Below the pieces are notes generated by a model. It worked only from the letters and a program-made list of their open reading frames with translations, was not told the origin of the DNA and made no database searches. DNA of 8,267 bases from Elusimicrobia bacterium RIFCSPLOWO2_01_FULL_60_11 (GTDB lineage Bacteria > Elusimicrobiota > Elusimicrobia > 2-02-FULL-39-32), in NCBI GenBank assembly GCA_001800085.1, contig MGUS01000041.1, positions 1-8,267 on the forward strand. Reading direction: 5' to 3'. The position numbers and the translations under genes are program-made. Of this stretch, positions 1 through 6,850 are shown one piece after another (positions within the stretch are counted from its first letter, which is position 1; the number at the start of each line of letters is the position of its first letter).

Positions 1-146
1 CGGGGCGGCATGCCCGCGGGGGGGAACGAGGGCGAACGCAGGCCCGGAGGGGCCGCGGGGGTTTTCATAGGGGGTCCGCCGGCGGGGGGCTTCATGCCTC
101 CGGGAAGGGGCGGGGGAAACCGCTTGGGATTGATTTCGTCAGCCAT
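1..146 (-). CDS. Proline-rich protein of unknown function, N-terminal fragment
   Basis: This gene starts at the ATG at 146-144 and leaves the window at base 1, so only about 48 residues are visible. They begin MADEINPKRFPPPLPGG and continue as a Pro/Gly/Ala-rich stretch in which GGMKPP, GGPPMKTP and PAGMPP resemble each other. No signal peptide or membrane segment is seen, so the visible part is probably cytoplasmic and disordered. The start is supported by an AAGGAG ribosome site 7 bases upstream and by the 20-base gap after the coiled-coil gene stop. An earlier ATG at 170-168 overlaps that stop but ends after six codons. The gene is the next cistron of the same operon. I do not recognise the family. 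Proline-rich heads of this kind occur as linkers or binding segments in front of a folded domain that would lie outside the window. Confidence 0.75.
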   Translation of the reverse strand, partial: MADEINPKRFPPPLPGGMKPPAGGPPMKTPAAPPGLRSPSFPPAGMPP

Positions 147-153
147 GGTCTAT

Positions 154-159
154 CTCCTT
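154..159 (-). promoter_or_regulatory. Ribosome binding site of the proline-rich gene
   Basis: On the minus strand this reads AAGGAG, 7 bases before the ATG at 146-144. It is the strongest Shine-Dalgarno match in the window and decides the start against the ATG at 170-168, which opens only a six-codon frame. Confidence 0.8.
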
Positions 160-166
160 TTCCATC

Positions 167-3100
167 TCATCCCCCGATATGCCTCTTCAAAAATTCGTTC
201 TCCGGGTCCAGTTCCAGCGCCTTGCGGAACGCGCGGTAAGCCAGGCCCGCCTGCCCCAGCTTTTCATAGATGAGCCCCTGCATCTGGTGGGCCACGGCGG
301 AACCCGGGTCCAGCTGGGAGGCCTGGCTGAAGAAGTTCAGGGCCTCCCGGTAGTTCCCCGTCGTGAATGTCGCGAACCCCGATTCCATGAGGGCGCGGGA
401 TTCGAAGGACCGCTCCCTCTGGCCTTCCGCCTTGTGCTCGAAGGAGCCCAGGAGCTTGCCCACCCTCTCGAATTCGCTCGAAGCTCGGGAAAGGAGCTCT
501 TCGCTCTCCCTCCGCTGCTTCTCATAGTCCTTCTTCTTCTCCGTGAGCGCCTGCTGCATGTCCCGGATCTCCGTCTTGGAATCGTCGGGCTCGGCCTGGG
601 AGGCCTGCTCGAATTTCTTCTCCCAAAGGGCGATCTCCTCCCGGAGGTCATCCACCGAGACGAGCACGGGCTTCTTGATGACCGTCTCGATGTCGTCCAA
701 TATCTTTTCAAAGGCCTTGATCTCATCCCGCTTGCGCTGCGTGATCTCCTTGCCGGCGGCCTCTTCCTGGTGGATCAGGTTCTTGATCTCTTTCAAGCGG
801 GTCTGCACGCCCTGCCGCATGCGCGCCAGGGTCTTGTCCCGTTCCGCCGCTTCGGCTTTGGCCTGGTCCTCGAACTTCCGGATCTCCCCGGCCAGGCGCT
901 CCTTCTCGAAGGCCGCGGCCTGGGCCCGGCGGCTCTTGTCCTTCTCCCGCTCCTCCACCTTCCGTTTCAGGTCCATCAGCTTGCTTTCAAATGGACGGCG
1001 CGACCACAGCACTTCCCGGTCCCGCTTCTGCTTCTCGATGGCGGCCTGCGTCTCTTTAAGGGAGATCTGAACCTTGATGCGCTCGATGGCGCGGTCCAGG
1101 GCGCGGGCTTCTTCGGCCAGGCGCGAGTGTTCATCCCTGAGCTTGCTTTCCCAGCTCTCCTCTTCGGCCGAGATCCCGGCCTTCTGGTCCTTGAAATCGG
1201 TCAGGCAGCGGTAATATTCCTGTTGAAGAGCGGCCAGTTCCTTGTTCAGGGCCTCGATCTCTTCGCCCTGCTTCCGGATCCTCTTGTCCAATCCCGTGCG
1301 CTCGCCTTCCAGTTCCGCCTGCAGCTTCTGGATCTCCGCCTCGACGGACTGCTGTTCCTTCTGCCACTTGATCTGTTCCCGTTCCTCATCCAGCCGGACG
1401 GTCTCGGTCCAGAGGTTGAGTTTTTCTGTCAGCGCCTCCAGTTCCTGTCCTTTGGAGGCGATGGCCTGCGATTGCGCCCGCGTGTCGTCTTTGAGCTGTT
1501 GGGTGAGTTCCTTGACCTTGGCCTCCAGGCGGGCCTTGGTCTCCGAGATCTCGCGGGTGCGCGTATCCCGTTCCCGGACCAGGTTCTCCTTCTGGAGGCG
1601 GATCTTGTCCTGGGCTGCGGCAAGCTCCTCTTCGCGGGCCTTGAGCGTGTCCGCCACGTTGGCCCTTTCCTTCTGCAAGCGGGCCTCCAAGGCCCGCTGC
1701 CAGTCCATCAGGCGCGCGCGCTCCTGGTCGATCTCCTTCTTGTGCGCTTCGAAAGCGATGTTGCGTTGGATCTCCTTCTGGCCCAGGTCGCGGGAAAGTG
1801 CTGCGATCTCCATTTCCTTGACGCGGATCTGCTGTTCGGCCCTCTTCTTTTCAAGATCGATCTTCTTGTCGATGTCGCCGATCTCCGCCTCGACCGCGCC
1901 GCGCGTCTTGGCGAATTCCGTTTCCGTCAGCTCCGCGTCGGCCCGCGCCTCCGTCTCTTCCTGGGCCTGCCGGGCCAGCAGGTCCTGGATGCGCGTCTCC
2001 AGGTCCTTGACTCGGATCTCGGAGGCGTTCCGTTCGTCCTGGATGACCTTCTGAAGGTCCTGGATCCTCTCGCCCGTGGCCTTGCGGTATTCCTCAAAGT
2101 CCTTGTCCGCCTTCTCCCAGTCGGAGCGGAAGGTGGCCTCTTTCAGGGCCAGTTCGCCTTTCAAGGCGGCGATGTCGGAGTCCTTGGCCGAAAGGATCTG
2201 CGGCCATCTCTGCGTCTCGCGTTCCAGTTCGCTCTTGGCGGTTTCGAGCCGGTCCTTCAGTTCGGATCTCTGCCGGGCGATCTCTTCGGCGACCTGGGCC
2301 TTTTCCTTGCGGGCGCCGTCCAGAAGCTCTTCGAGCCGCTTCTGGGCGGCCACGGATTCTTCGCCTCTTTCCCGGATCTTCTGCGCGTAATCGGCCTGGA
2401 GCTTGACCCGGAGCGTTTCCAGGTGCGCCATGGACCTCTTGAATTCTTCCTCGGCCTGGACCTTCTTTCTGGCGTAGTCCGCCAGGGTGGAGTTGAGCTT
2501 CAAGTCCGCCTGTTCGATCTCCCGCCTGAGGTTCTCGGCCTGCGTGGAACGCTCCGCCGCGGCCTGGGTCCAGATCATCTTCTGGGATTCGTATTCGCGC
2601 TTCAGGGAAGCCAGATCGTCGACCAGCGTCCTTTGCTCGGCCTGCCAGGCCTCATTCAGGGATGAGATCTGATTCTCTGAAGACGCCTTTTCCCGCTCAA
2701 AATCCTGCCTGAGCTTCTGGAGGAAAGCCTCTTTTCCGGAAAGCTCCTGCTCCAGGTCCGAGCGCTCTTTCTGGATCTCCCTTTGAAGTTCCGCGGTCCG
2801 TCTTTCGTACTCGGCGCGTTCCGCATCCGCTTTGTCCTGGCTGAGTTTCCTTTCCAGGGCGGCTTTCCCCCTGATCTTTTCCAGGGCGGCCAGAGTCGCG
2901 GCTTCCTCTCCCTGATACCGCTCGGACACGGATCTGAACTTTTCGGCTTCTTCCGCCAGGCGCGAGCGGACTTCCTCAAGCTGGCCCTCCAGCAGGGTCT
3001 TCTCCCGGTTCCGCCGCTCCAGCGCGTCCTTTCTCTTAGTTTCTACATCCAAAGGAAGGCGTGCGATCTCCTTTTCGATATCGGCGGTCTGCCCGGCCAG

Positions 3101-4954
3101 GGCCCGGGCGGATCCTTCGATGGCCTCCTTTTCATCGCGCCAGGAAGCGCGGCCGGACGCGATCTTGGATTCGGCCTTCTGCGCTTCGGCGGCCAGGCGC
3201 TGGTCGAATTCCTTGACCTCCTGAGTGCGGGCTTCTTCCAGCGTCTCGTGCTGGGCCCTCAAGCGGCTCAGGACGTCTTCCTTGGTGCGCACCAGCTTTT
3301 CGCGGATGGAGCGTTCCTGTTCCAGGCGGCCTTTCAGTTCGTTGAGCTGGTTGGAAAGGGGGCGGATCTCAAAAAGGAGCTGGTCCTCTTGTTTCTTCAG
3401 GGCATCTTCGAGCGCTGATTGTTCTTTCGCGAGTTCGGCTTTCTTGCCGGAAAAGATCTGTTCCTTCTGGGAAATGACATTGATCAGCTGCTCCTTTTCA
3501 AGGCGGGATCTTTCATCCAGCTGACCCAGTTTCGCTTCGATCTCATCCTTCTTTTCCTCCAGCTGCCGGGCGAAGGCCTCGCGGCGGGCATTCAGCTCCT
3601 CGGCGTTCCGGGTCATCTGGGACTTCAAGGCATTGATCGCGTCGTCGCGCTTCTGGATCTCTTTGCGGTGGTGGGCCCTCTCTTCTTCCAGGGTCTGGTT
3701 GGTGTGTTTGAGCTTCTCCACCAGGTCCAGCCGCTGGTTCTCCACTTCGGATCTCTTCTGGTGGAATTCCTCTTCCAGCTGTTTCTTGCGCACGGCCGAT
3801 TGGAGGTCCAGCTGCTGGATCTCGGAGAGCTTGTCCTCCACCGCTTTCTGCCCGGAGCGGGCCTCTTCCTCGAGCTTGCCTTCCAGGTAGGAGATCTTGG
3901 AGGCCGCCTCGTTCTGCAGGGTCCTCAATCCGGCATCCGCTTTTTCCGAGTCCACCTTGAACTGGGACTCCAGGAGCATGAGCTCCACCTTGAGTTTTTC
4001 GGAAAGTTCAGCGCGTTCCTTTAAATCAGAACTGTTCTGGTCCTTCATGCGCTTCGTTTCGCTTTCCAGGGCCTTCAATTTGGACTCGGCCCGGGCCCGC
4101 GCCGTCGAGATCTCGTCCTCCTTGGCCTTCAAGGAGAGGCGGATCATGGACTCCCGCCGGTCATATTCCAGCTTCAAGGCCCGCAGTTCGGATTCCCTTA
4201 AAGAGAGCTCTTCCTGCCGGCGCTGCCGTTCCTGCCCGATCTTCTCCTCCAGCGCCTGGATCTTGACTTCCCAGGTCTGGCTCGATCGGGCCAGGTCCTG
4301 CTGGAGTTTCTGTTCCTGGGTCTTGCGGTTGGCATCCTTGAGCTCCAGCTGGGTCTTCAAGGCCACGATCTGCTCGTTCTCGGCCGCTATGCGCTGGACC
4401 CACTGCTTCTGTTCCGCCTCCATCTGTTCCGTGACGCGATCGATCTGAGCCTTGACGGCGGCCAGGGATTTTTCCAGGTCCTGTTCTTTGCGGCGGCGCT
4501 CCAGGTCTTTTTCCTGGATCTTGAATTCGGATGTTTTCAGGAACTCGGTCTTGACCTGCTCCTGTTCTTGGACGGCGGATTGGAGGGCGAGGTTCTCTTT
4601 CTTGAGGGTGGCGTCCAGGGTCTCCAGTTCGGCTTCATATTCCTTCTGGACCCTGTAGAATTTGCTCCGTTCCTGTTCCAGCATGGCCTGGGCCTGGGCG
4701 TCGGAATGGGCGAGCTGGGCGAAAAGGCGGATGCGCTCTTCGGATTTTCTGCGGAATTCCTGTTCCATCGACTTGCGGCTCTGGGCCAGCTCATCGGAGA
4801 GCTGGGCCAGCTTCTTGCGGGCGTCCTCGCGGTGGACGATCAGGGCCGAAGAGGGTTCCGAGGAAGGGTTAGCGGGGGCCTTGGCAGCCTCCGGCGCCTT
4901 CTTCTCGGGCTCCTTGCCCATCCAACCCTTGAACTTGTCTTTGAAGTCCGCCAT
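167..4954 (-). CDS. Giant coiled-coil protein with C-terminal TPR domain (1595 aa)
   Basis: This is a predicted cytoplasmic structural protein of unknown family. Residues 1-40 are Pro/Ala/Lys-rich with no signal peptide or membrane segment. From about 45 to 1425 the chain is Glu/Lys/Gln/Arg/Leu-rich, with regular hydrophobic spacing and almost no proline, as in a long alpha-helical coiled coil. Within it a 61-residue repeat runs from about 62 to 1342. Around 1427-1460 the helix is interrupted (KKPVLVSVDDL, then AEPDDSK). Two TPR motifs follow at about 1518-1551 and 1552-1585, each ending in LDP, plus a capping helix. I see one cysteine, C1250. At 0.15 nm rise per residue the rod would be about 200 nm long if straight. 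The start is fixed by an AAAGGA site 8 bases upstream, 12 bases after the FliF-FliG-like gene stop. SMC-type proteins are excluded because no Walker A head or ABC signature is present. Role as a rod, track or scaffold partner is inferred from context. Confidence 0.93.
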   Translation of the reverse strand: MADFKDKFKGWMGKEPEKKAPEAAKAPANPSSEPSSALIVHREDARKKLAQLSDELAQSRKSMEQEFRRKSEERIRLFAQLAHSDAQAQAMLEQERSKFYRVQKEYEAELETLDATLKKENLALQSAVQEQEQVKTEFLKTSEFKIQEKDLERRRKEQDLEKSLAAVKAQIDRVTEQMEAEQKQWVQRIAAENEQIVALKTQLELKDANRKTQEQKLQQDLARSSQTWEVKIQALEEKIGQERQRRQEELSLRESELRALKLEYDRRESMIRLSLKAKEDEISTARARAESKLKALESETKRMKDQNSSDLKERAELSEKLKVELMLLESQFKVDSEKADAGLRTLQNEAASKISYLEGKLEEEARSGQKAVEDKLSEIQQLDLQSAVRKKQLEEEFHQKRSEVENQRLDLVEKLKHTNQTLEEERAHHRKEIQKRDDAINALKSQMTRNAEELNARREAFARQLEEKKDEIEAKLGQLDERSRLEKEQLINVISQKEQIFSGKKAELAKEQSALEDALKKQEDQLLFEIRPLSNQLNELKGRLEQERSIREKLVRTKEDVLSRLRAQHETLEEARTQEVKEFDQRLAAEAQKAESKIASGRASWRDEKEAIEGSARALAGQTADIEKEIARLPLDVETKRKDALERRNREKTLLEGQLEEVRSRLAEEAEKFRSVSERYQGEEAATLAALEKIRGKAALERKLSQDKADAERAEYERRTAELQREIQKERSDLEQELSGKEAFLQKLRQDFEREKASSENQISSLNEAWQAEQRTLVDDLASLKREYESQKMIWTQAAAERSTQAENLRREIEQADLKLNSTLADYARKKVQAEEEFKRSMAHLETLRVKLQADYAQKIRERGEESVAAQKRLEELLDGARKEKAQVAEEIARQRSELKDRLETAKSELERETQRWPQILSAKDSDIAALKGELALKEATFRSDWEKADKDFEEYRKATGERIQDLQKVIQDERNASEIRVKDLETRIQDLLARQAQEETEARADAELTETEFAKTRGAVEAEIGDIDKKIDLEKKRAEQQIRVKEMEIAALSRDLGQKEIQRNIAFEAHKKEIDQERARLMDWQRALEARLQKERANVADTLKAREEELAAAQDKIRLQKENLVRERDTRTREISETKARLEAKVKELTQQLKDDTRAQSQAIASKGQELEALTEKLNLWTETVRLDEEREQIKWQKEQQSVEAEIQKLQAELEGERTGLDKRIRKQGEEIEALNKELAALQQEYYRCLTDFKDQKAGISAEEESWESKLRDEHSRLAEEARALDRAIERIKVQISLKETQAAIEKQKRDREVLWSRRPFESKLMDLKRKVEEREKDKSRRAQAAAFEKERLAGEIRKFEDQAKAEAAERDKTLARMRQGVQTRLKEIKNLIHQEEAAGKEITQRKRDEIKAFEKILDDIETVIKKPVLVSVDDLREEIALWEKKFEQASQAEPDDSKTEIRDMQQALTEKKKDYEKQRRESEELLSRASSEFERVGKLLGSFEHKAEGQRERSFESRALMESGFATFTTGNYREALNFFSQASQLDPGSAVAHQMQGLIYEKLGQAGLAYRAFRKALELDPENEFLKRHIGG
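929..4771 (-). repeat. In-register 61-residue (183-bp) coding repeat, about 21 copies
   Basis: The repeat lies inside the coiled-coil gene at residues 62-1342. The motif [I/L]xAL recurs with its second Leu at 199, 260, 443, 931, 1053, 1175 and 1236. All gaps (61, 183, 488, 122, 122, 61) are multiples of 61. A second motif, L-x3-L/I-x2-ER, recurs with its Glu at 242, 425, 547, 730, 974, 1096 and 1218, again all multiples of 61 apart. With repeat position 1 at residue 62, hydrophobic residues favour positions 6, 13, 16, 20, 52 and 56, and Glu sits at position 59 in about 15 of 21 copies. Copies have diverged strongly and only the key positions persist. Copies at 184-244, 916-976, 1038-1098 and 1160-1281 are clearest. 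Those at 611-671 and 855-915 are weak. Confidence 0.85.
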
Positions 4955-4962
4955 CGATCCTT

Positions 4963-4968
4963 TCCTTT
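4963..4968 (-). promoter_or_regulatory. Ribosome binding site of the coiled-coil gene, overlapping upstream stop codon
   Basis: On the minus strand this reads AAAGGA, 8 bases before the ATG at 4954-4952. Its first two bases are the last two of the TAA stop of the FliF-FliG-like gene. A second AAAGGA lies only 3 bases from the ATG and is too close to be the main site. The arrangement suggests the two genes are translated from one message, with termination feeding re-initiation. Confidence 0.7.
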
Positions 4969-6850
4969 AAGACCCCACGCTCTGCTTGAATTGCTCGACC
5001 CACTGGGCCAGTTCCTGGTCCTGGGGGGCCAGGGTCAGGGCGTATTCGTAGTGCTGGAGCGCCTCCGGCGTCATGCCGAGCCCGTAATAGCAGTGGCCCA
5101 GCAGCTGCCAGGCCTGCACGTGGCCCGGCTCCATCTGCGTGACGTACTGCAGATAAGGGATGGCGTCCTGATACTTCTGCTCCGAGTAAAGCTGGGAGCC
5201 GTAGCCGAAGTAGGATCCCGCGTCCGTTCCCGCCGGAGCTCCTCCCGCGGGGGCGGCTGAGAAATCCTCGTCGGGCAGGTTCGGGGTGAGCGGCGACGTG
5301 GCGTCCTCGGAATCGAACACCGAGATCTTCTTCTTCTCGCGCACGGTGATCTTGCCCTCGTTCTCGAGGCGCTTGACCACGGTCATGATGATCTGCCGTT
5401 CCTGCTCGATCTGGTCCTCCGACACGGGCCGGCCGTATTCCATCTCTTCTTTGAGGAGCGCGGCGCCGCCCTGCGACATGTTGGACATGAATTTAGCCAG
5501 CATGTCGGGGCTCGCGTTCTTGAGCGCCCGGGCGAGCTGCTCGGTCTTGAGCTCGCGGATGATCGGCTGGATGGCCAAGTCCGGGAACTTCAGGACGTCG
5601 TCGAAGAGAAGGATGCTGGTCCGGACCTTCTCATAGAGTTGTGGACGGTGGTTCATCAGGTATTCTAGTATATTGTCCCGGATCTTATAATCCACCTCGT
5701 CAAGTATCCGGATGAGGTTGTCCACCCCTCCCACCAGGAAGTCGATCTTGGCCTTGATGTTCTCGTCCACCATGCGCACCTGCGCTTCCGTGGCCTGGCG
5801 GAGAGCGCCGGATTCGGCCGCCACCTTGGTCTGGATCTCGGGGGGGAGTTCCGCGTAGATCATGCGCACGTACTCGGGCTTGAGATAAGAGATGACCAGC
5901 GCGATCACCTGGGGCGGCTCCTTGCGGAAAACGCCCAGCAGCCGCTTCAGGTTCTCCTCGTTGATGTACTCGAACGGCGCGTATTTTTTGGCCACTTCTT
6001 CCTCACCCCCCTTGAGCTTCTGTGCTTCGATCTCTTCCGGCGTCATGCCCGCGGTGCCTTCCCCGCCCGCGCCTTCCTGTTCTCCCTGGGTCTCCGACTC
6101 CATCTTGACTTCGATCCCGGCCTTCTCCTTCATGGCGGTGATGTAGTTCCTGAAAAAGCTCGTGAGCGGCAGGAAAAGCCAGAGGAGCAGGAACAGGAGG
6201 AGGAGCAGGAGCCCGGCAAAAAGCAGGTTCTTGGGGTCGCGGGCCATGTCGTCCCACAAAGTCGAGACCGAGGAGAAGAACTTGCCCGGGATGAACTTGA
6301 GCTCGTTCTCCTTCAAGTCCGTCATGGCCATCACGGACTTGCGCGCCTCCGGCTCCTTGTCCTTGAGTTTCTCGTTGTAGAAGACCGTCACCATCCGGTT
6401 CTTGAGAGTGATCTTGAAGGACACCTGCTGCTGGGCCTTCTGCTGTTCGGCCTTCTGCTTCTCGGTGTTGTCCGGCTCCTTGTCCTTGGTGACGTTCTTG
6501 GGGGCCGGGACCCCCGGAAGGAGGAACTTGGTCTCTCCGAGGGGGTTCTCTTCCTTCTTCTTGGTCTTCTCGCCCGACCCTTCCTTGCGCAGAACCTGCG
6601 TCATGAGGGACAGGGCGACGGAGGCCTTCACTTCGGACTGCTCCGGCCCGAAGACCTTCTTGAGGAGGCCCTGCACCTGGGCTTCCAGGTCCTTCTCCAT
6701 GCCGCGCTGCTTTTCCAGGAGTTCCGTGTCGGACGGCGCGCCGTCGGGGTCCGCCGCGTTCAGGGCGATGGGCGCGGAAAGGGCGGCAAAATAAAACGCC
6801 GCCAGAACCCCCGAGAGAGTTCTGGAAGGATTTAACATCTTAAGGATCAT
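4967..6850 (-). CDS. FliF(RBM3)-FliG fusion protein with C-terminal TPRs, inner-membrane rotor-like protein (627 aa)
   Basis: Numbered from the ATG at 6850: residues 1-33 form a signal peptide or anchor (MILKMLNPSRTL, hydrophobic core, ALNA-AD). Residues 55-83 (LEAQVQGLLKKVFGPEQSEV) match the start of FliF ring-building motif 3. LPGVP at 111-115 resembles the FliF GVPG region, and 142-192 fits the second half of that motif. A transmembrane helix lies at about 208-230, followed by an acidic Gly-rich linker. FliG middle and C-terminal domains cover about 297-505: EPPQ at 311-314 for EHPQ, the GG hinge at 374-375, and a C-terminal 62 residues that align to E. coli FliG without gaps. Two TPRs lie at about 545-612. 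FliF RBM1/RBM2 and the FliF-binding N-terminal FliG domain are absent. The FliF part should be periplasmic and the FliG and TPR parts cytoplasmic. The start at 6850 is chosen for its ATGA overlap and because it exposes the signal peptide. An ATG at 6916 would bury the signal and overlap the upstream gene by 70 bases. An ATG at 6838 is also possible. In flagella FliF forms the MS ring and FliG receives stator torque; a similar role here is inferred. Confidence 0.88.
   Translation of the reverse strand: MILKMLNPSRTLSGVLAAFYFAALSAPIALNAADPDGAPSDTELLEKQRGMEKDLEAQVQGLLKKVFGPEQSEVKASVALSLMTQVLRKEGSGEKTKKKEENPLGETKFLLPGVPAPKNVTKDKEPDNTEKQKAEQQKAQQQVSFKITLKNRMVTVFYNEKLKDKEPEARKSVMAMTDLKENELKFIPGKFFSSVSTLWDDMARDPKNLLFAGLLLLLLFLLLWLFLPLTSFFRNYITAMKEKAGIEVKMESETQGEQEGAGGEGTAGMTPEEIEAQKLKGGEEEVAKKYAPFEYINEENLKRLLGVFRKEPPQVIALVISYLKPEYVRMIYAELPPEIQTKVAAESGALRQATEAQVRMVDENIKAKIDFLVGGVDNLIRILDEVDYKIRDNILEYLMNHRPQLYEKVRTSILLFDDVLKFPDLAIQPIIRELKTEQLARALKNASPDMLAKFMSNMSQGGAALLKEEMEYGRPVSEDQIEQERQIIMTVVKRLENEGKITVREKKKISVFDSEDATSPLTPNLPDEDFSAAPAGGAPAGTDAGSYFGYGSQLYSEQKYQDAIPYLQYVTQMEPGHVQAWQLLGHCYYGLGMTPEALQHYEYALTLAPQDQELAQWVEQFKQSVGS
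6847..6850 (-). other. ATGA stop-start overlap coupling the barrel gene and the FliF-FliG-like gene
   Basis: The message reads CAG ATC CCA TGA for the end of the barrel-TPR gene, and the ATG of the next gene shares ATG-A with that stop. No good Shine-Dalgarno sequence precedes it (CATCCAGCAGATCCC), so translation of the second gene probably depends on ribosomes finishing the first. This would tie the amounts of the two proteins together. Confidence 0.75.

Noticed and set aside
153..170. ATG at 170-168 overlapping the stop of the coiled-coil gene, resembling an ATGA coupling
   Set aside because: It opens only six codons before TAG. The ATG at 146 has an AAGGAG site and a long open frame.
179..2665. 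Long plus-strand open frame of 828 codons opposite the coiled-coil gene, with similar ones at 2783-3418, 3419-4024 and 4568-5260
   Set aside because: Their Leu/Phe/Gln/Gly-rich, low-complexity products are what antisense reading of GAG, AAG, CAG and CTG codons gives. No ribosome site or domain is seen, and the minus-strand frame has a clear protein pattern with a 61-residue repeat and TPRs.
167..4954. SMC, Rad50 or myosin-like ATPase identity for the coiled-coil protein
   Set aside because: No Walker A, Walker B or ABC signature and no globular head at either end; only a short disordered N-terminus and a C-terminal TPR pair.
4967..6850. Reading the membrane protein as a type III secretion YscJ/SctJ ring lipoprotein or sporulation SpoIIIAG
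   Set aside because: These share ring-building motifs with FliF, but no lipobox Cys is present, the periplasmic part matches FliF RBM3 with its GVP motif, and the cytoplasmic part is clearly FliG.
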